Part shown: positions 39,701-49,385 of the stretch, piece by piece | Layout of the letters: every line of letters begins with the position of its first letter | How positions within the stretch are numbered: position 1 is the first letter of the stretch | Source of the DNA: Plecoglossus altivelis | Lineage: Eukaryota > Chordata > Actinopteri > Osmeriformes > Plecoglossidae | Assembly (NCBI GenBank): GCA_036571765.1 | Contig: BROE01000028.1 | Location: 5,825,881 to 5,889,880 of the forward strand | Direction: 5' to 3' | Length of the DNA stretch: 64,000 nt | Translations under genes and position numbers: made by a program | Notes under the pieces: generated by a model | Seen by the model: only the letters and a program-made list of their open reading frames with translations | Databases searched by the model: none | Told to the model about the DNA's origin: nothing

Positions 39701-41144
39701 AGAAGGAGGTTCCCTACCATGGACGGCTGTACGTCACCAATACTCACGCCTGCTTCTACTCATCAGTGCTCTTGAAGGATACCAAGGTAGGCTGACCCCC
39801 GTGTGTGTGGAAGGCGAGATGGGAGTTTGTTTTTAACACTTACTGCTTGGCCAAACAAATGAGTAGGCAGGGTCATATCTGCGTGTAGCTGGAATACAAA
39901 TTGGAAGTAGTATCTCTTCCCTGTTTCAAGAGAATTATCTTGTCACTAACCCTATGGGTGTAATGTGTCCAGTTGGTGATCCCAGTGAACACCATCCGCA
40001 TCCTGAAGAAGCAGAACACAGCCCTGCTGGTGCCCAACGCGCTGTCCATCCGCACCACCCTGGGAGACAAGGTCAGTAATCCAGAACCCCTCTCACCCAC
40101 ACCCACCCCGTAACACGATAAGACCAGCTATCACTTTCCACCTCTGTCTCGACAGCTGAGGAATTGTGAATACCCCCCCCCCCCCCCCCCCCCCGCCATA
40201 AAGCAGAACGAAATCAAGTTGTCTTCCTTCTGTCAACGATCTAAAGTGTCTCCTCCCTCCATGTTGCAGCATCTGTTTGTGTCCCTGCGGAACCGAGAAG
40301 GTTGCTTCCAGCTCCTGCGCTCCGTGTGTCCTCAGCTGGAGGTGGGTGTTGTCCCTGTGGCCAGGCACCCAGATGCTCCCTCACACCAGTTTTTGCAACT
40401 TCCTGCCTGAAACATTTCACGTCTTGCAACAGGCACCGCTGTTAGGACAGACGAGTATGCCTGTTGCATTATGCAACCGAGTTCGGTTGCAGTGTTCTCG
40501 TCTCAAGAACAACTTGTGCGTGACTTTGGAGTTGTGTGCCTGTGTTCAGGCAGCAGGTGTAAATGAAAGTCTGTCCTCTGCTTCTCCTGCAGGATGGAAG
40601 CCCAAACGGCAGTCCGCTATTCTCCTCAGCAGAACATAGCTTCGATCGAGTCAAACTGGTGGTAAGCTCACAACATTTGAAGGCTTGGATGGGTTGAATT
40701 TAGACATTTAGTGTCAGTGTTTTATGTTGGCTTGATTGTTTGAACCCTGCTCCCCTCCTTTTTCCAGAACTCGAGCCAGTCTAGTTTGGAAGATGGCTCT
40801 GAGCAGTTGGACGGCTCTGACCCCTGTCTCCTCCCTGACTCCTCCCCTCTGCACCAACCCCACGCAGGTGAGGGCTGATAAACCCAAGCACCCTCTTCCA
40901 CCTTCTGGCCTGGATGAGCCATTTGGTGCCGAGTTTTGTTTCTCTCCTTTTCTTTTCAACTGCTCTTCCTTAAGGATCTAGGCGTCTGCAGCAGAATCTC
41001 ATGTATTTGCAGACTGGTTTTATGGTTTTACTGCTGTCGTTGTCCCTGAGGCGTGTTATCTTCTAACACACTCATAAGAGACATGGGTAAAAGTTCAAGG
41101 TAAAGTGAGGAACAGTAGTGTCTGATGTTTGCTTTCTCTCTTCC

Positions 41145-41188
<44 letters not shown>

Positions 41189-42684
41189 ACCCCTCCAGAG
41201 CCAGAACCCAGTAGTAACAGTGGCTCTAACGGGAACATGCACACACCGCTTATGGACAGCTCTTCAGAGGATCTCTCAGGTGAACAACAGGACACACACA
41301 GATCAAGATATTGAAATGTCAGCCAGGAATGCAGTGCCATACACCTCAAGGCAAAAGAAAACCAAATCTGTCCAAGCTTTTAACACAGTCCAGAATTCAT
41401 GTTCCGTGGTCTTGACCTAGTGAAGAGGTGTTGAACTCTTGGCCACTGTCCCTGCTTCAGCACACCTGATTTGAACGAAGCGTCGTTATCAGATTTCCAC
41501 AGAGCTTAATAGCCAGCCATTCATTTTAATCAGGTGTGCTGGAGCAGAGGGAATGTTTAGGGCAGTGTAACCTGAGGACCAGGGTGGAACACGTGTGTGT
41601 GTGTGTGCGCACACGCGTGTGTCTAACCTGTTGCCGTCTCCTTCGCCAGGTTGCTCGTGGGTGTGGAATGTGCCAGAGAGGGCCCGTTCCTTCCTCATCC
41701 AGAGAGAGTCTAGCACCCTCAACACTCTCCTGTTCATCTACCTGATACTGTAAGTCCTGCTCCTTCATTCCTGCCAGCTGATCTTGAGATGTAACACAAA
41801 GCTCTACCCCTGCCATTGTATAACCTAGCGTATTCGTCTAGCGAGACCAACGATCATCCAAAGCAACAGGCAGAACAGGGCAAATGAACCTACAACAACT
41901 TCAGTCATGTGTTCTAACCGCTAAGCTAGACCCTTGATTATACTCCCATAAACCCTCAAATCCATCCGATTTGGAGTCTGCATTCACGAGGCCTCATATT
42001 ATTGGTCGGCTTCTCACTAGGCTGCTCATGAGTCACGCACATGCACAACACTGCAGGATTAGTTAGGTTGTGAAAACGCCATCGGCCCTCGGCACTGGAT
42101 CCAGTTCCTCAACAGCCCTATAGTCAAGTTAGACAAGGAGGAATGCGCCTTTTGAAGAAGCCGAGCTAAGAGCAAACAGGACTTAACTCTCCCCTTTACA
42201 AATAGGCATTCTGACTCAGCGATTAACAGCCTATACGTGCGTGTGTGTTGTGGGAACATGGGACTTGATGTGAAGAGCCAGTTGTGTTTCTTGTCTTTCA
42301 GGGTGGTCCTGCTGCTGTTGTCCTCAGGGTACATTGGCCTCCGCATCGTGGCTCTGGAGGAGCAGCTCACCTCCCTCGGAGCGCTGCCTGAATTCTCACT
42401 ACAGGCCGGGTAAGACACACACATACACACACAAACAAACTCTTAAACACATTGGCCCAAGGACAATTTCTTTTTCTTTCTTTTTAAATAAAAAAAAGTT
42501 TTTACAAGAGTGGAAAGTATCCATTGTTTAAATCTGCCTCGCTGTATCAGATTTCTGTAACAGGAGCAGCAATGCTGAACTAGATTTCTTTTGTGTTTTT
42601 TTTTGTGTTTTTTTTGTCTTGTGTGCCAAATTTTGATGTTGACTTTCTTCCCCCTATTCTTCTCCCAGATACAAAGATACATAA
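29925..42684 (+). CDS. GRAMD2A/2B-like GRAM-domain protein
   Basis: Thirteen coding exons: 29925-30016, 38577-38723, 38935-38995, 39099-39171, 39683-39786, 39973-40071, 40270-40341, 40593-40661, 40768-40867, 41199-41279, 41650-41749, 42302-42409, 42669-42684. All phases agree, giving 373 residues. Residues about 105-215 are a GRAM domain (FHKLFPDIPESE, CALQKEVPYHGRLYV, TALLVPNAL, HLFVSLRNRE). Then come Ser-rich linkers and one membrane helix (about 325-347, TLLFIYLILVVLLLL) close to the C-terminus. No VASt domain is seen, so it is of the GRAMD2A/GRAMD2B type and not GRAMD1; CALQKE and LLVPNAL are closest to GRAMD2B. Family members are ER-anchored and bind plasma-membrane phosphoinositides at contact sites. 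Exon 1 could instead be 34817-34890. The 8.5-kb first intron may hide other exons. Confidence 0.85.
31590..31640 (+). repeat. Possible dispersed fish repeat fragment
   Basis: The motif of a short 'tatagagcttttct ... caaagatactttac' arrangement resembles the common fish dispersed repeat that contains tatagcgcttttct and caaagcgctttaca. Only this core is recognisable. Confidence 0.25.
32087..32179. repeat. 19-bp minisatellite, five copies
   Basis: The unit aaaccctcctgctcggccc repeats five times head to tail with almost no differences; the last copy is short by two bases. It lies in the first intron of the GRAMD gene. Because 19 is not a multiple of three, the open frames running through it are not meaningful. 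Confidence 0.93.
33719..33767. repeat. (GT)n microsatellite
   Basis: An interrupted GT run inside the first intron of the GRAMD gene. Confidence 0.85.
34817..34890 (+). CDS. Alternative first exon of the GRAMD gene
   Basis: An ATG at 34817 opens 24 codons plus two bases ending at a good donor (cggag|gtaggc). This is the same phase as the upstream first exon (gacgg|gtaaga at 30016), so both splice in frame to the exon at 38577 (Y-P-V-E-S). The peptide starts MEKGKSFPGRAGN and is basic and Gly-rich, unlike the MLENKRERLKTF start of the other exon. The region just upstream is CpG-rich with a homopyrimidine stretch, compatible with its own promoter. It would give a 367-residue isoform. Which exon is used cannot be decided from sequence. 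Confidence 0.4.
35785..36013. mobile_element. Imperfect palindromic MITE (hAT-like)
   Basis: The element folds back on itself: agatgtttccctgctt near 35842 is matched by the reverse complement of gagcagggaaacatct near 35941-35956. The outer ends tctagaacaggg and ccctggtctaga are also inverted. The sequence type (cacctgatt ... caggtgtg ... agcagggaaacat ... cccgaggac) is the widespread fish non-autonomous DNA element. There is no transposase. It lies in the first intron of the GRAMD gene. No clear target-site duplication was seen. Confidence 0.6.
40171..40194. repeat. Poly-C run
   Basis: About 23 consecutive Cs in a short intron of the GRAMD gene, between the exons ending 40071 and starting 40270. 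Its length is likely to be unreliable in the assembly. Confidence 0.9.
41146..41189. repeat. (CT)n microsatellite at an intron 3' end
   Basis: A CT repeat that directly precedes the acceptor cctccag|ag of the exon at 41199 and probably serves as its polypyrimidine tract. Confidence 0.85.
41420..41590. mobile_element. Second copy of the palindromic MITE
   Basis: This is related to the element at 35.8-36.0 kb. It has ccctgcttcagcacacctgatt on one arm and aatcaggtgtgctggagcag on the other as inverted partners, and ends with tgaggaccagggtgga. It lies in the intron between the GRAMD exons ending 41279 and starting 41650, and is shorter and more diverged than the first copy. Confidence 0.6.
41825..41945 (-). 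mobile_element. tRNA-derived SINE remnant
   Basis: On the minus strand a tRNA-like A box (tagcttagcggttagaac) is followed by a B box (gtaggttcatttgcc). A tail resembling gctttggat...cgaatacg follows, the usual 3' part of fish tRNA SINEs. It lies in an intron of the GRAMD gene. It is degenerate and not a functional tRNA gene. Confidence 0.5.
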
Positions 42685-44950
42685 CCTCACTGGCCCAAGG
42701 AGGGACGTGTTTACTTCCGATCAGGGGCCTGAACAAGGGGACGTTGCCAACTCAAGAGCTAGCCAATGAGATCCACGGGACGACGAGATGAACCCGGCGA
42801 GCAAAACTCTCGACCTATCAGGCTTGTGTCCCCTGAACGGCCCCCCTGTACAGGAGCACTCCAGGGTGAAGGGGGTTCACACCAAGGGCTAATACTTTAG
42901 AGGGCAGCCGGCCTGCCGCAACTGTTAGACGGAGCCAAACCAACGCGCGTGCACACACTTGGAGACGTTCTCACAGACGCCCCCGCCAGGCTGCAGTGCC
43001 ATCTTGAGGTTCAAATCGAAGCCACCTGGGTTGACCGGATGAACTATCCAGAGATGATGCGTGCGGTAGCCAACTCGGTGTGTTTTTTTGCTGCTGCTGC
43101 TGTTGTTGTTGTTTGTTTGGGGGGGGTTTCCCCTGAATGAATGAAGCATCTCTTTGGTGTGTCTGGTTACTTGAGACGTCTGTTCCAGCTTCCCTCCTAC
43201 CTGTGTCTGTTTTGGGGCGTGCCATCTGCGCAGACGAACCCTTGTCAAACTGTTGGCCTCCGCCTGAACACTTTAAGAAACAGTAATGCCACGTCAGTGC
43301 GCTGAGCGCACGCTGCTCACACGGTGAACTCTGTTTTGTCTAATTCCTCCTTACTGTTCCTCAGTAAGGCTCCTTCAGCATAATCAGCTCTGGGTTGAGA
43401 TGAGTACCTCCATCTCCTGATCTCTATAAGGCTGGCTACACTAAGCTCCTCCCATGAGCGATCTGCCTTCCCCTCCCTCTTCTAAATAACCCTCTGCCAT
43501 ATATACGACAGTGTTCCTAGCCGGTCCTGGCATTTGCATGGTTTAAAAACCTGTTTAATTATCAATGCACAGCGGCCATTTCTCCCTCCAAGTCTCACTT
43601 GACTTGCATCATCAATGCTGCACCAAGTAGAAGTATGTTGCAAATGTCTTTCTAAGCGTGGGTCCCTTTTTCTACTAAGGGGCAACGGTTTTGATTCCGT
43701 GTAGACGGATATGCATTAATGACTCGCGTACTGTATACGAGGAGAAATGGTTGTGTTCAAGCAAAAAAAGAAAATTAAGTTCTTACACATTTCAGGTTCA
43801 GTAGCACCAATACAGTAGTACTGTAAGCATTTCAGGAGTACTGTATGTACTGCATGTCAAAAACAAATCTGATACTTGATTGATTTTTACATATGCACTC
43901 TCCTTCAAGTCACCGAGAGAGACTCGAATGCTTCTACCAATCAAGCAGTGTTGTTACTGCGGCAACAAAATGGTCCGAAAAAGACACAAAAAAATCAAAG
44001 TGCACCAATAATTATGCATGTCTGGAAATTTGTATTGTTTGGTTTTGTTTTTTTCTTTTCGTGGTTGTTTAGTTTTTTTTACCAACTGATGTTTTGGATG
44101 TTGTCTTTTAATAACAAAGAGTTTGGAAAAGAGGAAAACGGAAGTGAGGCGAGCAAGCGCACTTTAATGATGTTGTAAATGTACTTTGAATCCAAAGACA
44201 TCACATTTGATGGAGATTGAGAGGGGAGAGGGGGGGGAATCAGATGTTGTGTTCTGCTAGTGTCTCGATGGTGCTAAAGATCTTTTTAATTTATCTCAGG
44301 GGTTAGCAAGGGCAAACCTGCCATGGTTTCGATTTGGCCCTTTTCACTTTGTTTTCGAACCTCCCGCTTGGGTCTTCTGACACACGGAATTTTCCCAATT
44401 TATCGAGCTCCCCACACGTCGTTAATCAGTTTAGTGGCTTCGCGTTCAGTCTGTATGTGACTATCATCAACTGTTCAGTCTTGTCAAACACTTGCCATGT
44501 CCTTTTAGGCAAAAAATTTCTGTCTTAACTTCACAACACATGTCTGGTTTAAACTTTTTTTTCCTCAAATCTTGGATACACTTTCCTAGCTTTTGACTAG
44601 AATACATGTCACATTTTATGTGGCGTTTGAGAAATTGTGTTCTGATGTTGAGCTAAATGATTTAGGCGGCATGCCATCCAGCCGTACTGTCAACCCTCCT
44701 CTCTCCACCAGGGGGCAGTAGAAACTGAAATCCTACATCTAATAACGGGCGCAATGCAAGAATCTCAATGAAGAGCGCAGTATTTGTGGTTTTGCACTAT
44801 TCTGGTGTTGTAAATAATTTTTGTATCGATCGTAATGCCCTTAATTGTAATATGGTCATTATATTTATTTGCATTGTGTGTCATTCCAAGTAGTCTCTGT
44901 GAGAACTGCGTTGGAATTGTTGAAAAAAATAAATCAATTGTTGCAAAAGT
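42685..44950 (+). other. 3' untranslated region of the GRAMD gene
   Basis: No coding exon follows the stop at 42682-42684. The long AT-rich stretch ends with AATAAA at 44928-44933, the best candidate poly(A) signal, implying a 3'UTR of about 2.25 kb. The candidate lim2 poly(A) signal on the other strand is about 350 bases further on. Confidence 0.5.
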
Positions 44951-45426
44951 ACATAATGTATTCTGTTTTTATCATTTGTAACTGGAGGGTGTTAGAGAAT
45001 GAAAATGTCTAAGCATTGGAAACGGAACCTTTTTATAAGTCGCTCTGGTCAAATGTTATATATCGCGAGTCAAAGGTCAAGGCTAAGCTACGTGTCTGAG
45101 TTCAGGTTTGTTGGACTTGACAGCAGTTACTAATGCGTGTTATTACGCCGTGTCACGGCAGTCGTCTTCAAAACATGTCTGATATTAGATTGCCACCTAC
45201 AGGCAATTCCATGTAGTGCATGCAAAAATAATCACTGCATTGCATCTATTTAAAGCAAGCGAAAACCAAAGATGACCATTTATTCTATTCAGCACATTTT
45301 CCAGGTCACAGTGGTCTTGGAACCAGTTCCTAAGTCCTTGTCCCAGTACTTGGGTGGCCAGTGGGGATTCCAGGCCACAGGCAAGTGGCTGTCTGGTGGT
45401 TCTGTGCAGGGAGACGTCTCTTCCGT

Positions 45427-46828
45427 CTAGCTGTCGGGAATGTTGGGAGGGGCTGGTTCTGCAACGTTCTTCTGGTAAGCACAGAGCTGGAACACACCTA
45501 GAGGGATGCATGAGAGGGAAATGGGATGAGCTGTTAAGATGGTGGACTCTGATTGGACAGACCTTGAAAGAGAAAAGGGATGAACTAGTGTGTGCATCCT
45601 CCAAGCTAATGAAGGGACTGGTGTGGGTTACAATTAGTACTGTTTACAACCAGCATCTTGTATTCCATCTCTAATCCTATAGGCCAGGCAGTGAAAGTTG
45701 GATGAGTTGGTGTTACCTGCAGCAAAGGAGAAGAGGATGGCCACCCAGCCTAGAATGTAGGACCAGGAGAAACGCCAGTCTAGAAAGCGCTTTCCAAAGA
45801 AGGTGACCGTCACCCCCGTGTAGACAGACAGGGCCACCAGGGCAAGGAAACCTGGATGAGGACAACCAATCGGACCGGAGCGGGGGTAAGCGACATGACA
45901 GTCTGGTCGCTATGTCACTGGTGTTTCAAGTCATTGACGGCACCTCTGTCTCTCTCACGCACACACACTCATAGCCTTTTTCTCAGTCATATGTTGGTGT
46001 TCTCTTCATTCAGATGGTTCTATCACTGTGTGTCAGCCTCTGTGCACATTGAGATTTGGCTGACAGGGCCTTTTTCTGCATCACTCTTAAAGTGTGGAAC
46101 TCACTCCCTGTTCCCATCAAATCCATATGTATTATCATTATTATCCTGAGTTTTTACATGTATCATTATTATTGTTGTTGTAGTTGCATCACCTGACAAG
46201 ACCAGTGCAATGCCCCCGGTCCGCACCCTCCTGCTGTTGGTGCCGTTGGCGAAGGCGCTGAGCCCCAAGACCACGCCAGCGAAGCAGCTCAGCACAGCCA
46301 GCAGCATGAAGGCCCGCGTCGCATCCCAGAAGGCTGTGCAGGAGCGACAGACAAGGTCAGCAAAAAAAAAAAAAAAAAAAAAAACCTCCCCGACTGACAC
46401 TCCCCTGAGCCTGTCGACTGTACTGCAACCACCCAAGCAAGCTTGCTACCCGACTCCTTCCTCACATACGTGGTGAATGTGTGGCAAACATATATGGTAC
46501 ACTATCCCTTCTAAAGATTTCCAGAGTCAGAATCTGTGAAAAAGGCCAAGCTCGTTGCCGGGTTACTTTTCCTTGTCTCCTGTCTTTTGTACAAGGAGAA
46601 AGCTATTTGATTGCACACATTTTCAGCTGACGGTACGACATTTCACTCACCCACGGCAATGGTGTGGGCGTGGCACTTGTGATTTATGCAAAACCTCCAG
46701 AGGCCCTGATTGGCTGAGCTACCGGAGTAGCGGTATTGCATCCAAAAGTCGGTCGCCGTGGAGACGATGAGGAGCACAAGGGCGGCCACCCCGCAGAGGG
46801 TGCCGCCTCCTGCTAAAGTGTACAACAT
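45427..46828 (-). CDS. lim2: Lens fibre membrane intrinsic protein (LIM2-like)
   Basis: Four coding exons on the minus strand: 46651-46828, 46193-46333, 45717-45851, 45427-45497, all in phase, giving 174 residues (human LIM2 173). The protein is a four-helix PMP22/claudin-family membrane protein. The family signature ATDFWMQYRYSGS with GLWRFC lies in the first extracellular loop. ATRAFMLLAVLSCFAG forms helix 2, and YTGVTVTFFGKRF with DWRFSWSYILGWVA forms helices 3-4. LIM2 (MP20) is a lens-fibre junction protein; fish have several lim2 paralogues and I cannot tell which this is. The start is the ATG at 46828. The C-terminal tail is Pro-rich (AEPAPPNIPDS) and unlike the basic human tail. A reverse-strand poly(A) signal lies at 45279-45284. 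Confidence 0.9.
46361..46384. repeat. Poly-A run
   Basis: About 22 As in the first intron of the lim2-like gene, 28 bases from the exon 2 acceptor on the plus-strand coordinate. Read on the minus strand it is a T run that may act as part of the polypyrimidine tract. Confidence 0.85.
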
Positions 46829-47149
46829 CAAGGAGAATCCTGGGATAGCGCAGTCCTCCTAAATGCACCACAACTGAAGGTGAGAGAGAGAGATTTCAAT
46901 GAGAAAGAAACACAAAGTTCACTTCTAGTCTTGATTCTGTGTCCTGGATCAAAATGACCATGAAGGTGAACTGTTCTCCCCCCAAAAAAACAAAGTCAGC
47001 TTGTTATGTAGAAATGTATTTCTAAAGCCAAATAACTAATGAACCACATTATATCATATATCTAGTACCTTAGAACAGTGAAGAGGTTTACCCAAAGAAA
47101 ACAACTTGGACACCTAAATATAAATACTAGTGTTTCACTAGAGCCTTGC

Positions 47150-47156
47150 CCCCCCC

Positions 47157-47187
<31 letters not shown>

Positions 47188-47193
47188 ACACAC
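47150..47193. repeat. Poly-C followed by (CA)n
   Basis: About 22 Cs are followed by CA dinucleotides. It is a compound simple repeat prone to length error. Confidence 0.9.
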
Positions 47194-48784
47194 ATTCATT
47201 CACACACACACTTTGGTGAGCTAAATCTCATATTTAGTCGCAACATCCTTCAAGATAGTCCAGTCGTCTGCACTATTTGCAGTCTGCAATATTTTTACGT
47301 TGCACGTTTACATATTGCGTTTTACCCACTTGGAATTCCAAAGCAACTTTTTTTCTAAATGAACCGAGCTTAAAAAACTGTCCAATTTCCTAAACCATAC
47401 AAAGCATTTGACCTAAACTAACTCCATGACAATGGAAGCGCTGAACAGGCATTTCAAGCCATTGTTTGGGTCTAATTCCACTCTGGCACAAACCAACTAA
47501 TCTACTGATGAATTGTGTATCAAAAAGATAAGTCAGCATGTTGCTCTACGAACACACAGCATGTGTTTGACCTACCGTTACACCAGACAAGTTTAGTCTA
47601 CCTTCATCTTCCCATAGCTCCAATAAGGTTTCTACTTAGCAATTACCTTCAAACTCATGCAAATGTGCCCCTTTAACCTGCTCCTAAAGTACTTTTACTT
47701 GAACGCTACTTTTGTCAAAGAAACCTTTGATACGAAGGAAGGTCCCATGGCAAATTCGTAAACTCCAGTTCCTGCATGTGTATTTGTAGTCCGCCATCCA
47801 TGTCAACCAGAAAAACGTTTGAAGCCACCTCGGTGTCAGTTACAGAGAATACTCAAAAAGCAACTGACTGCCATTTTCTTGCTCTTTTTCTTTCTTTTAC
47901 AAATACGGATCAAATATTTACAGCCCAGGTAATAAGTAAATAACAAACTGCAACTCATCTTCAACCCCAACTTTTTATCTCGGACGGTGTTCTAGGTGAT
48001 GTTTTGTGTATAGTCCATGGGTATGCTTGTCAAAAAAAAGAACCTTTTCCAATACCTCTGTGGGCGCCTGTCTCTGTCCAGTGTTGTTCACAGTCTGTGT
48101 GTCTATCCTTTTTAAGCCCTCTACCCCCAGCGCTCATTGTGTTGCTTACAAAGGAGGAGAATGATCGAGCGCAACGTGTGAATGATGGTAATCCCTCTCT
48201 CACTGTCCTTGTCGTATTCCCTTGTTCTCCCATCCCTCTCGCGTGGACCCTCATCCTCACCCTCCCTCCCTCTCCCCTCTCCCATGCTTGCTCTCCCTCC
48301 CCTCATCCCTTGCTTGTACTTTGTCTTCGGCCTGGCCGTCCACCTCGGACCCGCACACCCTTCTCCGTCGTTCTCTCATCTTTGTTTTAAAAACAAACCC
48401 CACATCATCCTTGCGCCTTCTTTCCTCGGTCCTCCATGGCCTGAAAGTGAGGGGTCAGCCCTGGCAGAGCCCGGGATCATGAGACTTGGGTGGGGTGTGG
48501 TGCAGAGCCCACCTCCACACGCTGCCGCCCACCCCCACCCGGGCCTGGCCAGTTGGCGGCTGCAGTGCAGAGCCATCCCAGTCGTCACTCCTCATCCACT
48601 TCCTGAGTACGGACCCATTACTCACCTGAACTCCAAACCTGTTGCTGGGTTTGAACTGGTAAACCTGACCAGAGTGATGAAAGGTTTGCACAGCCTAGTT
48701 AATGCTTCCTTTCTATCACAGGAGAGATGATGAGGAGAAAGTGAGATTCTTTAAATACTGTTGTGTTTTGTTTGGGACAGATCA

Positions 48785-48875
48785 GTAAAGATGCACTAGT
48801 GGGATTTGAACCCAGGCCCCTGCAGTAAGGTCTCACGTAGTGGACACTTTACTTTTGAACCACCTAGGCCCCCAC
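48785..48875 (-). mobile_element. tRNA-derived SINE fragment
   Basis: On the minus strand ggcctaggtggttcaaaag resembles an A box and gggttcaaatccc is a near-perfect B box, spaced as in a tRNA. The intervening sequence cannot fold into a good cloverleaf, so this is a SINE head and not a tRNA gene. Confidence 0.45.
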
Positions 48876-49385
48876 AAAACCAAAATTGAAGATGCTAAAA
48901 AATAATAAATACATAATACAAAATAGAGGGGAGAAAAGTCATGCTGAGTTTAAAAAATGATGTAAACTGACTTATTTATTATCAATGTGAAATCAGTATT
49001 TACAAGACAAATCAGGAAAAACAAGCATGTCTGTATTTACATACATATGTAATGACATTGATCCCGATGACATTAGATCACTCGTATGGTTTTGATTTGC
49101 ACACAGCTTTTTACCCAGGGCTAAAATAAGCTAACAAGGTTGACAGAGCAGAAACGTATTCATGTGTTCATTGATAATGATACAGGTACTGTTTCCCCAC
49201 AAAGTTGGCCTTAAGTTTCCAAGAGCAGTCAACCCAAGTCAACAATAAGAAAGGCAGGTTTGGGCTGTGTATTACCCCTCACCTGTAGGACTGTAGCTGA
49301 CCAAACAGGCTGTCTATCACAGGGCGATTTACCACCCGGTCTGGAAGAATCAAGGACAAAAAGGCCAAGAAACCATGAATCTAAT

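Larger units (their letters stand above)
46830..49385. other. Intergenic between lim2-like gene and ftsj3
   Basis: This holds the upstream region of the lim2-like gene, a poly-C plus (CA)n microsatellite at 47150-47193, and a pyrimidine-rich CCCT stretch at 48190-48310. The open frames through that stretch give low-complexity Ser/Pro/Leu peptides and are not credible genes. Reverse-strand poly(A) candidates for ftsj3 (tttatt, 48975-48980) lie about 400 bases beyond its stop codon. Confidence 0.45.

Noticed and set aside
48182..48730. 182-codon open frame between lim2-like gene and ftsj3
   Set aside because: It is a Ser/Pro/Leu low-complexity product of a pyrimidine-rich stretch without splice support or recognisable domain.
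48785..48875. tRNA gene on the minus strand
   Set aside because: The B box is good but the A box region and stems do not form a cloverleaf; it is a SINE head.
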